Below the pieces are notes generated by a model that was not told the origin of the DNA, did not search any database, and was given only the letters and a program-made list of their open reading frames with translations. Below are positions 1-8,214 of a stretch of 64,000 nucleotides of DNA, piece by piece. The stretch lies in contig NZ_BNCD01000003.1 of the NCBI RefSeq assembly GCF_014656295.1, positions 410,155 through 474,154 of the forward strand, written 5' to 3'. The position numbers were made by a program, and so were the translations under genes. Numbering within the stretch: position 1 is the first letter of the stretch; each line of letters begins with the position of its first letter. The DNA comes from Streptomyces sulfonofaciens. Its GTDB lineage: Bacteria > Actinomycetota > Actinomycetes > Streptomycetales > Streptomycetaceae.

Positions 1-143
1 CGATGAACCGGATCGACCTGCCGCACCTGGTCTGGGCGCTGGAATCGCTGGCCGACGGCAAGGTGGTGGGCCGCATACGGGTCGACGCCGAGACGGAGCA
101 CTTCGCCAAGCTGGCGCTGGAGCGGATGCTGGCGCTGCCGTAG
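1..143 (+). CDS. nadA: Quinolinate synthase NadA, C-terminal end (partial)
   Basis: Only the last 46 codons are present; the frame enters at base 3 and ends with TAG at 141-143. The translation, with MNRIDLPHLVWALE near its beginning and LERMLALP at its end, resembles the carboxy terminus of actinobacterial NadA. NadA is a cytosolic [4Fe-4S] enzyme that condenses iminoaspartate with dihydroxyacetone phosphate to quinolinate for NAD synthesis. The cluster cysteines lie outside the window, so the call depends on recalled similarity of the tail alone. The gene is convergent with the RND exporter, and a hairpin at 330-356 separates them. Confidence 0.65.
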   Translation, partial: MNRIDLPHLVWALESLADGKVVGRIRVDAETEHFAKLALERMLALP

Positions 144-329
144 CCGCCGGGACGTGCGCCGCACCGCGCCGGCAGGTGCCGGACCACGCCCGCGCCGGCG
201 TGGTCCGGTCAGGCGTGTCCCGTGCCGGCTGCGCAGGCGCGACCTGTGCGACCTGCCCGGGCGCGCCCGGTGCGGCCTGCGAGGCGCAGGGAGCCGTTGC
301 AGATACCGGGCGTGCCCGGGTACGGCGAC

Positions 330-356
330 GCCCCGCGGCCAAAGCGGCCGCGGGGC
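330..356. terminator. Bidirectional hairpin between nadA and the RND gene
   Basis: GCCCCGCGGCC at 330-340 pairs perfectly with 346-356 across a 5-nt loop. It lies between two convergent stop codons (143 and 372), as expected for a shared factor-independent terminator. No T tract follows, which is usual in high-GC actinobacteria. Confidence 0.7.
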
Positions 357-371
357 TTCGTGCGCGGTGGG

Positions 372-3300
372 TCAGACTCCGGACGGCTCCGGAGCGCGGG
401 ACTCGCCCGCGCCGTCCCGGTCCGGGGCTCCCTCCGCCTTGCGGGCCCTGCGTGCCGCGCGCTTCGTGCGGCGGCGGTCCTTGCGCAGCTCGATCATCGC
501 GTAGAGCGTCGGCACCAGCAGCAGCGTCAGCAGGGTGGAGGTGATCAGGCCGCCGATCACCACCACGGCCAGCGGCTGGGCTATGAAACCGCCCTCGCCG
601 GTGACGCCGAGGGCCATCGGGAGCAGCGCGAAGACGGTCGCGAGCGCCGTCATCAGGATCGGGCGCAGCCGGTGCCGACCGCCCTCGATGACCGCCTCGA
701 TGGTGTCGTAGCCCCTGCTGCGGTACTGGTTGATCAGGTCGATCAGCACGATCGCGTTGGTGACCACGATGCCGATCAGCATCAGCATGCCGATCATCGC
801 GGGCACGCCCATCGGGGTGCCGGTGAGGACCAGCATGCCGATGGCGCCGGTGGCCGCGAAGGGGATCGAGACCAGCAGGATCAACGGCTGCACCAGCGAG
901 CGGAAGGTCGCGACCAGCAGCATGAAGACGATCGCCACGGCCGCCAGCATCGCGAGGCCCAGCGACGAGAACGCGTCGTCCTGGTCCTGCGAGACACCGC
1001 CGATGTCCGCCGTGGCGCCCTGCGGGAGTTTCAGCGCGTCGATCTTCCTCTGTAGCGCGGTGCTGACCTGGCCGGTGTTGTCACCGGTCGGCCGGGCGGT
1101 GATCGTCGCGGCGCGCTCGCCGTCGATACGGGTCATGGAGACCGGTCCGGCCACCAGCTTGACGTCGGCGATGTCCCCGAGCCGCACCGGGCCGAGCGGC
1201 AGCTTCCTGAGCTGGTCCAGCGTGGTCGCGGGCTTGGCCGAGCGCACCACGATGTCGCGCTCGGTGTCGTCGAGGGTCGCCTTGCCCGCCTTGGTGCCGC
1301 CGACGGCCTCCGCCACGGCCTGGCCGAGGGTGGCGTCGTTGAACCCGGCCGCGGCCGCCTTGGCGTTGGCCTTGACCGATATCCGGGGCACGGACTGCGA
1401 GAGGTCGCTGTGGACGTCACTGACGTGGTCCAGGCTCGCGACGGCGGCCTCGACCCGGTCGGATGCCGTGCGCAGCACCGTCGCGTCGGATGCCTTGACC
1501 ACCACGCTCAGGTCCTGGCTGCCGAAGCCGTCACCGGCGCTGAGGGTGGTCTTGCCGACCCCGGAGAGCCCGGCGAGCCCGCTCTCGATGCGGTCCTGCG
1601 CGGCGTCGTAGTCGGCCGAGTCCTTCAGGGTCACCTGGTACGAGGCCTGGTTGGTGTCCGTGCTGCCGCCGAAGGCCGCGAGGAAGCCGGAGGAGCCCAC
1701 GGTGACCTGGTAGTCCTTGATGTCGTCGATGCCGTCGAGCAGCTTCTCGACCTTCCCGGCGGCGGCGTCGGTCGTCGCCAGGCTGGTGCCGACCTTCATC
1801 TCCTGCTTGATCGAGATGACCTCCTGGTCGCCCTGGTCGAAGAAGTTGGTCTTCAGCAGGGGCGCCATGCCGAAGGTGGCGACCAGCACCACCACCGCGA
1901 TGACCACGCTGGTGAGGCGCCGCCGGGTGGCGAACCGCAGCACCGGCACGTACACCCGCTGCAGCCGGCTGCGTGCCTCCTTCTCCTCGGCCTTGCGCCG
2001 CGCCTCGTCGGGGTCGACGCCGCGCATCGCCTTGGGGGGCCGCACGAACCAGTAGGACAGCACGGGCACGACGGTCAGCGAGACCAGCAGCGAGGCCAGC
2101 AGGGCCGCCGTGACGGTCAGCGAGAACGAGCCGAACAGCTCGCCGACGATGCCGCCGACCAGGCCGATCGGCAGGAAGACGGCGACCGTGGTGAGGGTGG
2201 AGGAGGTGACGGCTCCCGCGACCTCCTTGACGGCGGCGAGGATCGCGCCGGCGCGCTCCTCGCCGTAGCCGATGTGGCGTTTGATGTTCTCCAGGACGAC
2301 GATCGAGTCGTCGACGACACGGCCGATCGCGATGGTCAGCGCGCCGAGCGTGAGCACGTTGAGCGACAGGTCCCGGGTCCACAGCACGATCAGCGCGAGG
2401 ACCACGGAGAGCGGTATGGAGACCGCGGTGACCAGCGTCGAACGCACCGACGCCAGGAAGACCAGGATGATGACCACCGCGAAGAGCAGCCCGAGCCCGC
2501 CCTCGGTGGTGAGCCCGTGGATGGACTTGGAGACCGCAGGGCCCTGGTCGCTGACGACCGTGAGGGTGGCGTCGGAGCCGAGGGAGCGCCGGAGGTCGGG
2601 CAGCAGGTCGTGCACCGACTTGGAGATGGCGACCGCGCTGCCGTCCCGGTCGGAGGTGATCGACACGGACAGGCTCGGCTTGCCGTTCGTACGGGTGATG
2701 GAGTCCGCGGGCGCCTCCTCCTGCTTCACCCGGGCTATGTCGCCGAGGCGCACGGGGTGCTGGACGCCCTCGCCCCCGACCATCAGGTCCTGGATCTGCC
2801 GGAGCGAGGTGAAGCCGCCGCCGACCTGTACGGTGCGGTTCCTGCCGCCCTCGTCGAAGGAGCCGGCCGGCACGGTGGCGCCGCCCGCCTGGAGCGCCTG
2901 GCCGAGCGCCGTCGGGCTCACACCGGCCCGCGCCATCTTCCGGCTGTCCGGGGTGACGGTGATCTGGATGTCCCGCACACCGTCGACGGAGACACGGCCG
3001 ACGCCGTCGATGTCCTTCAGGCCGGGCACCACGGCGCGGTCCAGCCGGTCGGCGAGCGCCTGCTGGTCGTTGCCGGGGGCGGTGGCGGCGAGCACCACGC
3101 TCGGCAGGTCGTCGGTGGAGCCGGCGATGACCTGGGGGTCGACGTCGGCGGGCAGCCGGGCGCGGTTCACGGCCTGCTGGACGTCGGCGACGATCTGCTT
3201 GGTGTCGTTGCCGTAGTCGAACTGCGCCCTGACGACGGCGTTGCCCTCGCTCGCCGTCGAGGTGACGCCGGTGACACCGTCGACCGCCTTGATGGTGTTC

Positions 3301-3506
3301 TCCAGCGGTTCGACGACCTGCTTGTCGACCACGTCGGGAGACGCCCCCTGGTACGGCGCGAGGACCGACACCATGGGCAGTTCGATGGTGGGCAGCAATT
3401 GCTGCTTGAGCTGCGGGATCGCGATCGCGCCGAACACGAGCGCGATGATCGACATCAGCCCGATCAGGGCCCGTTGCGCGAGGCTGAATCTGGACAGCCA
3501 GGACAT
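372..3506 (-). CDS. RND-family efflux transporter (AcrB/SwrC-like)
   Basis: A protein of about 1044 residues, normal for a full RND permease. From the amino end it has TM1 (ALIGLMSIIALVFGAIAIP), a large porter loop, a first cluster of TM helices (VVIILVFLASV onward) with the TM4 proton-relay motif IGRVVDDSIVVLENI, a second porter loop, and a second cluster near MLVLTGTPMGVPAMIGMLML. The paired Asp of VVDD matches the proton-translocation aspartates of AcrB. The ATG at 3504-3506 was chosen because TM1 starts at once and AGAGAG precedes it; upstream sequence in the frame is Arg/Pro-rich and not RND-like. The family exports drugs or lipids by proton motive force; the substrate is unknown. No partner adaptor or TolC gene is adjacent, as in SwrC-type Gram-positive systems. 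The C-terminal tail is basic. Confidence 0.93.
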   Translation of the reverse strand: MSWLSRFSLAQRALIGLMSIIALVFGAIAIPQLKQQLLPTIELPMVSVLAPYQGASPDVVDKQVVEPLENTIKAVDGVTGVTSTASEGNAVVRAQFDYGNDTKQIVADVQQAVNRARLPADVDPQVIAGSTDDLPSVVLAATAPGNDQQALADRLDRAVVPGLKDIDGVGRVSVDGVRDIQITVTPDSRKMARAGVSPTALGQALQAGGATVPAGSFDEGGRNRTVQVGGGFTSLRQIQDLMVGGEGVQHPVRLGDIARVKQEEAPADSITRTNGKPSLSVSITSDRDGSAVAISKSVHDLLPDLRRSLGSDATLTVVSDQGPAVSKSIHGLTTEGGLGLLFAVVIILVFLASVRSTLVTAVSIPLSVVLALIVLWTRDLSLNVLTLGALTIAIGRVVDDSIVVLENIKRHIGYGEERAGAILAAVKEVAGAVTSSTLTTVAVFLPIGLVGGIVGELFGSFSLTVTAALLASLLVSLTVVPVLSYWFVRPPKAMRGVDPDEARRKAEEKEARSRLQRVYVPVLRFATRRRLTSVVIAVVVLVATFGMAPLLKTNFFDQGDQEVISIKQEMKVGTSLATTDAAAGKVEKLLDGIDDIKDYQVTVGSSGFLAAFGGSTDTNQASYQVTLKDSADYDAAQDRIESGLAGLSGVGKTTLSAGDGFGSQDLSVVVKASDATVLRTASDRVEAAVASLDHVSDVHSDLSQSVPRISVKANAKAAAAGFNDATLGQAVAEAVGGTKAGKATLDDTERDIVVRSAKPATTLDQLRKLPLGPVRLGDIADVKLVAGPVSMTRIDGERAATITARPTGDNTGQVSTALQRKIDALKLPQGATADIGGVSQDQDDAFSSLGLAMLAAVAIVFMLLVATFRSLVQPLILLVSIPFAATGAIGMLVLTGTPMGVPAMIGMLMLIGIVVTNAIVLIDLINQYRSRGYDTIEAVIEGGRHRLRPILMTALATVFALLPMALGVTGEGGFIAQPLAVVVIGGLITSTLLTLLLVPTLYAMIELRKDRRRTKRAARRARKAEGAPDRDGAGESRAPEPSGV

Positions 3507-3743
3507 GGGTGACGGTCTCTCTTCTGTGGCGTGCGTCGGTGGCATGCGGTTGTGGCGCCCCGCCGGGCGGGCCCCGCGCCGCGGTGGGCGGCGGGCGTAC
3601 GGCTTCGCGTACGGGCCTGGCGTACGGACCCGGCGTACGTAACGGGGAAGCGGCAGAGGAGGACGGAATGAACCCCCCTTGCCTATACCCTCCGCCATGC
3701 GAAGGCCCCCGTTCGTCGCTCCCAGGTCCCTTTCCTCACCCGG

Positions 3744-3767
3744 GGCCTACTGCGGCCGTAGTACGCC
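3744..3767. promoter_or_regulatory. 24-bp imperfect palindrome, candidate operator
   Basis: The two 12-bp halves, GGCCTACTGCGG and CCGTAGTACGCC, are inverted repeats matching at 10 of 12 pairs. The site is 238 bp upstream of the RND start and is the only conspicuous dyad there other than the terminator. It could bind a regulator of the exporter, possibly the adjacent LuxR-type response regulator; this is inference. Confidence 0.4.
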
Positions 3768-3972
3768 TCCTACACCTTGGGGTCTAGGGTCTTTCGCTTG
3801 GGCCGGGCCGGGCCGGGCCGGATCGGGGAGCGGGGACCGGTGCCTTCGGCCCCGGGGCGGAGGGGGAGTCGGCGGGCGGGGCGTCGGGGACCGACGGCAA
3901 CGCCGCAGACGCACGTGCCAGGGCTCGCGAGTCCGGCCTGGTCGAAACGACAGGCCCCAGCCGCGGCAGGGG

Positions 3973-4007
3973 GCACGGCGGGGTGGCGGGCCCCGTGCCC
4001 GCCGTGC
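3973..4007 (-). terminator. Terminator of the psp/two-component block
   Basis: GCACGGCGGG at 3973-3982 pairs with 3998-4007 (10 bp, 15-nt loop). On the minus strand the stem begins immediately after the response-regulator stop codon. Confidence 0.65.
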
Positions 4008-4008
4008 G

Positions 4009-4689
4009 TCAGGACGCCCTCGGCCGCACCAGGCCGGTCTCGTAGGCGATGACGACGAGCTGGGCGCGGTCGCGGGCGCCGAGCTTCGCCATGGCGCGGT
4101 TGACGTGGGTCTTGACGGTGAGCGGGCTGACCGTCAGGCGCTCGGCGATCTCGTCGTTGGACAGTCCCCCGGCGACCTGGACCAGCACCTCGCGCTCCCG
4201 CCCCGTCAGGGTGCCCAGCCGCTCCGAGCCGGCGGTGTCGCGGCCGTCGGTGCCGTCGTGCTGGGCGAGGAACGTGGCGATCAGGCCCTTGGTGGCGGCC
4301 GGGGACAGCAGCGCGTCACCCGCGGCGGCCACCCGGATCGCGTTGAGCAGTTCCTCCGGCTCCGAGCCCTTGCCGAGGAACCCGGAGGCGCCGGCCCGCA
4401 GGGACTGCACCACGTACTCGTCGACCTCGAAGGTCGTCAGCATCACCACGCGGACGTCCGCCAGCTCCGGATCGGCGCTGATCAGCCGGGTGGCCGCGAG
4501 CCCGTCGGTGCCGGGCATCCGGATGTCCATCAGCACGACGTCGGCGTTCCGCTCGCGGGCCAGCCGTACCGCCTGTGCGCCGTCCGACGCCTCGCCGACG
4601 ACCTCCATGTCGGGCTCGGAGTCGACCAGCACCTTGAAGGCGCTGCGCAGGAGCGCCTGGTCGTCGGCGAGCAGCACCCGGATGGTCAT
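4009..4689 (-). CDS. NarL/LuxR-family response regulator
   Basis: 226 residues. The receiver domain (about 1-120) has the acidic pair in VLLADDQ, the phospho-acceptor Asp55 in VVLMDIRMPG, and the conserved Thr and Lys in MLTTF and FLGKGS. A LuxR-type HTH follows (about 160-220: LTGREREVLVQVAGGLSNDEI and SPLTVKTHVNRAMAKLG). The ATG at 4687-4689 starts the receiver directly; the longer upstream frame is Arg-rich low complexity. It lies 124 bp downstream of a histidine kinase on the same strand and is probably its cognate regulator. Targets are unknown. Confidence 0.93.
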   Translation of the reverse strand: MTIRVLLADDQALLRSAFKVLVDSEPDMEVVGEASDGAQAVRLARERNADVVLMDIRMPGTDGLAATRLISADPELADVRVVMLTTFEVDEYVVQSLRAGASGFLGKGSEPEELLNAIRVAAAGDALLSPAATKGLIATFLAQHDGTDGRDTAGSERLGTLTGREREVLVQVAGGLSNDEIAERLTVSPLTVKTHVNRAMAKLGARDRAQLVVIAYETGLVRPRAS

Positions 4690-4813
4690 GGCCGCGCCCG
4701 CCCTGTCCGACCGCTGCCGACGACCTGTCCGCCGTCCTGTCCGCGTTCCGCGCCCGGCGCACGTGCCGTACCCGTCGCGCGTGCCGCGCCCGCTCCGTGC
4801 GCCGTGCCCGTCC

Positions 4814-6133
4814 TCATGCGCGGTCCCCCGTCGCTTCCCCGGCCCGCTCGGCACGTGCCGTGACCGGCAGGATCGCATGGACGCGGAAGCCGCCGCCGTA
4901 GCGGGGGCCCGCGGTGCAGCTACCGCCGAGCGCGGTGGCGCGTTCGCGCATGCCGATCAGACCGTGGCCGCCGCCCCCGGCGCTCTCCTCGGCCACCTCG
5001 AAGGCGTCCGGCCCGCCGGGCCCGGCGGCCTCGGCGGGCTCCGCGGGCCTTGGGAGGGCCGGCCAGGCGGGACCGGTGCCGGGACCCGGGCCCGTGTCGA
5101 GCACGGTCAGCTCCAGGTGGTCGCCGATCCGGAGCACCGAGACCTCCGCGCCGGCCCCGGCCCCCGCGTGCTTGTGCACGTTGGTCAGCGCCTCCTGGAG
5201 TATCCGGTAGGCGGCCAGGTCGACCGCGGCGGGCAGGCCGGGGCCGTGGCCGCTGCGCGCCACCCGCACGGGCAGGCCGGCGCTGCGGAAGGTCTCGACG
5301 AGTTCATCGAGGCGGTCCAGGCCCGGCGCCGGCTCTGTGGGGGCCGCGGGGTCGCCGGACTGCCTCAGCAGGCCCACGGTGGCGCGCAGTTCGCCGAGTG
5401 CCGTGCGGCTGGCCTCACGGACGTGCGCGAGCGCCTCCTTGGCCTGGTCGGGCCGCTTGTCCATGACGTGGGCCGCGACGCCTGCCTGCACGTTGACCAG
5501 GGCGATGTGGTGGGCGACGACGTCGTGCAGGTCCCTGGCTATCCGCAGCCGCTCCTCGGCGACCCTGCGGCGGGCCTCCTCCTCGCGGGTCCGCTCGGCG
5601 CGCTCGGCCCGCTCGCGGATGGCGTGCACGAAGGCCCGGCGGCTGCGCACGGCGTCGCCCGCGGCCGCGGCCATGCCCGTCCAGGCGAAGATCGCGATGT
5701 TCTCCTGCGCGTACCAGGGCAGCGGCCCGGCGAGCATCGCGGCGGTGGTGAGCACGGTGCCGGTGAGCAGACCGACCCGCCAGGTGGTGGGCCGGTCGGT
5801 GGTGGCGGCGACGGTGTAGAGCGCGACCACGGCGCACATGGCCACCGGGACACGGGGCGCCCCGGAGAGCAGTTCGACCAGCGAGACGGCGCCGGTGGCG
5901 GCGAGGACGGGCAGGGGGGCGCGGCGCCGGAAGACCAGGGAGGCGGAGCCGAGCACCATCAGGACGATGCTGAGCGCGTCGGGGGTGTGCGAGGCGAGGA
6001 GCGGGCCGTGCCTCCCCCGCGGGTCGGCGAGGGAGCCGGCGGTCATGCAGATCAGGACTCCGGTCGCCACGGCGGCGTCCAGCGCCGAGGGATGGGTGCG
6101 GAGCCAGGCTTGGCCTGCGGTCAGGGGTCTCAC
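4814..6133 (-). CDS. Membrane sensor histidine kinase (HisKA_3 type)
   Basis: 439 residues. Four or five hydrophobic segments span about residues 20-160 (for example AVATGVLICMTAGS, ALSIVLMVLGSASLVF, VGLLTGTVLTTAAMLAG). The dimerisation/phospho-acceptor helix has LRIARDLHDVVAHHI with His203 as the likely site. The HATPase domain has ILQEALTNVHKHAG (N box) and a C-terminal GHGLIGMRER. This is the usual partner of NarL-type regulators. It starts 75 bp after the PspAA gene and precedes the response regulator, suggesting one transcript pspA-pspAA-kinase-regulator and a role in envelope-stress sensing; that role is inference. Confidence 0.9.
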   Translation of the reverse strand: MRPLTAGQAWLRTHPSALDAAVATGVLICMTAGSLADPRGRHGPLLASHTPDALSIVLMVLGSASLVFRRRAPLPVLAATGAVSLVELLSGAPRVPVAMCAVVALYTVAATTDRPTTWRVGLLTGTVLTTAAMLAGPLPWYAQENIAIFAWTGMAAAAGDAVRSRRAFVHAIRERAERAERTREEEARRRVAEERLRIARDLHDVVAHHIALVNVQAGVAAHVMDKRPDQAKEALAHVREASRTALGELRATVGLLRQSGDPAAPTEPAPGLDRLDELVETFRSAGLPVRVARSGHGPGLPAAVDLAAYRILQEALTNVHKHAGAGAGAEVSVLRIGDHLELTVLDTGPGPGTGPAWPALPRPAEPAEAAGPGGPDAFEVAEESAGGGGHGLIGMRERATALGGSCTAGPRYGGGFRVHAILPVTARAERAGEATGDRA

Positions 6134-6208
6134 GGTGTCTTCTGGAGCCGATGCATGGAGGAGCCGGAGTCCTGGGGGTGCGCTGCCGTGGTCCCGCCGT
6201 CCCGGACG

Positions 6209-6487
6209 TCAACCCGGGATCAGGCCGTCGTCCGTGAGGAGGGAGCGGACGTCCTCAAGGGTGGCGTCCGGGGCCGGGAGGATCAGTTCCGAGGGTTGCA
6301 GGGACTCGTCGGGCACGGGTTCGCCCAGCTCGCGGACCTTGTCGAGGAGTGCGTGCAGGGTCCGGCGGAAACCGGGACCGTCACCGCGCTCCAGCTCGGC
6401 GAGCAGATCGTCGTCGAGTGCGTTCAGCTCGTCGACGCGACTGTCGGCCAGCAGCAACTGGCCCTCCCCCATGATCCGGACGATCAT
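6209..6487 (-). CDS. PspA-associated protein PspAA
   Basis: A 92-residue acidic protein starting MIVRIMGEGQLLLAD and ending TDDGLIPG. This pattern and its position 30 bp downstream of pspA are those of the small PspAA partner found beside PspA in actinobacteria and other bacteria. It has no TM segment or signal peptide. By family knowledge it works with PspA at the cytoplasmic face of the membrane; the biochemical activity is not established. Confidence 0.85.
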   Translation of the reverse strand: MIVRIMGEGQLLLADSRVDELNALDDDLLAELERGDGPGFRRTLHALLDKVRELGEPVPDESLQPSELILPAPDATLEDVRSLLTDDGLIPG

Positions 6488-6517
6488 GACGCCCTCCTCG
6501 GCGTGACCCTGCGTGGG

Positions 6518-7312
6518 CTACTGCTTGTCGAAGCGCGGGGTGTCCTGGGACTGCTGGGACTGCTCCCCGTTCTGCCTGCGGCCGCCCTCGATGGCCTGCT
6601 GCTCGGAGCCGCCGGCCAGCTCCGCCTTCATCCTCTGGAGTTCCAGCTCCACATCCGTACCACCGGAGATCCGGTCCAGCTCGGCGGCGATGTCGTCCTT
6701 GGCCATGCCGGACTGGTCGTCGAGCGCGCCGGAGGCAAGCAGCTCGTCGATGGCGCCGGCGCGGGCCTGCATCTGGGCGGTCTTGTCCTCGGCGCGCTGG
6801 ATCGCCATGCCGACGTCGCCCATCTCCTCGGAGATGCCGGAGAAGGCCTCGCCGATCCTGGTCTGCGCCTGGGCGGCGGTGTAGGTGGCCTTGATCGTCT
6901 CCTTCTTGGTGCGGAACGCGTCGACCTTGGCCTGCAGGCGCTGGGCCGCGAGGGTGAGCTTCTCCTCCTCGCCCTGCAGGGTCTGGTGCTGCGACTCCAG
7001 GTCGGTGACCTGCTGCTGGAGGGCCGCACGGCGGGAGAGCGCTTCGCGGGCGAGGTCCTCGCGGCCCAGTGCGAGCGCCTTGCGGCCCTGCTCCTCCAGC
7101 TTGGTCGACTGGCTCTGCAACTGGCCGAGCTGGAGCTCCAGGCGCTTGCGCGAGGTCGCCACGTCGGCGACACCGCGCCGGACCTTCTGGAGCAGCTCCA
7201 ACTGCTTCTGGTACGAGTAGTCGAGGGTCTCGCGCGGGTCCTCGGCCCGGTCAAGGGCCTTGTTCGCCTTCGCGCGGAAGATCATCCCCATACGCTTCAT
7301 GACACCGCTCAT
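6518..7312 (-). CDS. pspA: Phage-shock protein A (PspA/IM30/Vipp1 family)
   Basis: 264 residues. The amino end MSGVMKRMGMIFRAKANKAL forms the amphipathic helix that contacts membrane, followed by the DRAEDPRETLDYSY segment and a long coiled coil (about 30-215) rich in Gln, Leu, Lys and Glu. The tail (RRQNGEQSQQSQDTPRF) is polar and disordered. PspA oligomerises on stressed membrane and limits proton leakage. The ATG at 7310-7312 has AGAAGGGGG upstream and gives the conserved amino helix. It is first in a minus-strand block with pspAA and a two-component system. A 9-bp inverted repeat at 7379-7415 lies in its upstream region. Confidence 0.95.
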   Translation of the reverse strand: MSGVMKRMGMIFRAKANKALDRAEDPRETLDYSYQKQLELLQKVRRGVADVATSRKRLELQLGQLQSQSTKLEEQGRKALALGREDLAREALSRRAALQQQVTDLESQHQTLQGEEEKLTLAAQRLQAKVDAFRTKKETIKATYTAAQAQTRIGEAFSGISEEMGDVGMAIQRAEDKTAQMQARAGAIDELLASGALDDQSGMAKDDIAAELDRISGGTDVELELQRMKAELAGGSEQQAIEGGRRQNGEQSQQSQDTPRFDKQ

Positions 7313-7378
7313 GGGCTTCGCGCGCCCCCTTCTGACGGACTTCCGGCTCCAGCTCCAACAGAACCCACAGTACGGGCC

Positions 7379-7415
7379 CCGCATCCATTACCGCACTGTT
7401 CCGGCGTGGATGCGG
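7379..7415. promoter_or_regulatory. Inverted repeat between pspA and the DUF3043 gene
   Basis: CCGCATCCA (7379-7387) and TGGATGCGG (7407-7415) are perfect 9-bp inverted repeats 19 bases apart, 67 bp upstream of the pspA start. The spacing suits a dimeric or tetrameric regulator, but a transcript hairpin is also possible. The remainder of 7313-7617 holds no gene. Confidence 0.45.
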
Positions 7416-7617
7416 TCATCCCCAAGGACGACTGCCACCCGCGCCGCTCCGGCGTAAGGAGTAGGTGCCTCCCGGGGAGTCCTGGAAGGGCGGCACGCGG
7501 ATTACTCGGCTACGTCCGGTCTGCCCTGGTAAGGACGCCCGGTGTTGCCGGATCGTTCCCCAGTCGACCGCGGTCCCGCCTCTCCCCGGCCGCACCCACC
7601 CCGTACCCTTGGGTCCT

Positions 7618-8214
7618 GTGTTCCGTAGCCGTGCCAAGGATGAGAAGGCCGCCGCCGTGCAGGCGCCGGTGACCGACGGTAAGCCGTCCCGTGACCCGCA
7701 GGCCCCGAAGGGCCGCCCGACGCCCAAGCGCAGCCAGGCCCAGTCCCAGCGGCGCAGCGTGGCCAACACCCCGCTGACGCGCAAGGACGCCGCCAAGCGC
7801 CAGCGCGAGGCGCGCCGGGTGCAGATGGAGAAGCAGCGCCAGGCCCTCGCTGGCGGCGACGAGCGCTATCTGCCCGCGCGCGACAAGGGTCCGGTGCGCA
7901 GGTTCGCCCGTGACTTCGTGGACTCCCGCTTCAACGTCGCCGAGTTCTTCCTGCCGCTCGCGGTGGTGATCCTGGTCCTGAGCATGGTGCGGGTGGGCGC
8001 GTTGCAGAGCATCGCGCTGCTGCTGTGGCTGGTCGTCATCATCCTGATCGTCTTCGACTCGCTCGCCAGCACCGTCCGGCTGCGCAAGCGCCTGGCGGAG
8101 CGGTTCCCGGGCGAGTCCACCCGCGGTGCCGTGGCCTACGCCCTGATGCGCTCGCTCCAGATGCGCCGGCTGCGGATGCCGAAGCCGCAGGTCAAGCGCG
8201 GAGAGCGGCCCTGA
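7618..8214 (+). CDS. DUF3043 membrane protein
   Basis: 198 residues starting at GTG. The first half is basic and polar (PSRDPQAPKGRPTPKRSQAQ and a Lys/Arg/Gln helix up to about 85). Then come RFARDFVDSRFNVAEFFLPL and two TM helices (AVVILVLSMVRVGALQSIAL and LWLVVIILIVFDSLA), ending in a basic cytoplasmic tail. This is the DUF3043 layout common in actinobacteria; function unknown. GTG was chosen since TACCCT stands 8 bases before it, suggesting a leaderless or near-leaderless mRNA. The following methyltransferase overlaps its stop codon. Confidence 0.85.
   Translation: MFRSRAKDEKAAAVQAPVTDGKPSRDPQAPKGRPTPKRSQAQSQRRSVANTPLTRKDAAKRQREARRVQMEKQRQALAGGDERYLPARDKGPVRRFARDFVDSRFNVAEFFLPLAVVILVLSMVRVGALQSIALLLWLVVIILIVFDSLASTVRLRKRLAERFPGESTRGAVAYALMRSLQMRRLRMPKPQVKRGERP

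Larger units (their letters stand above)
3507..4008. other. Intergenic region upstream of the RND gene
   Basis: 502 bases without a convincing gene. It holds a terminator hairpin just after the response regulator (3973-4007), a 24-bp imperfect palindrome (3744-3767), and a Gly/Arg-coding GC-rich stretch. Any RND promoter must lie here on the minus strand, but no clear -35/-10 pair was seen. Confidence 0.6.

Noticed and set aside
1410..3512. Long open frame (700 codons) on the plus strand opposite the RND gene
   Set aside because: It is a high-GC shadow: Asp/Val/Gly/Arg-biased, without domains, antisense to a clear transporter.
4049..7672. 1207-codon plus-strand frame across the psp and two-component genes
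   Set aside because: Antisense to four recognisable genes, composition typical of shadow frames, no motif.
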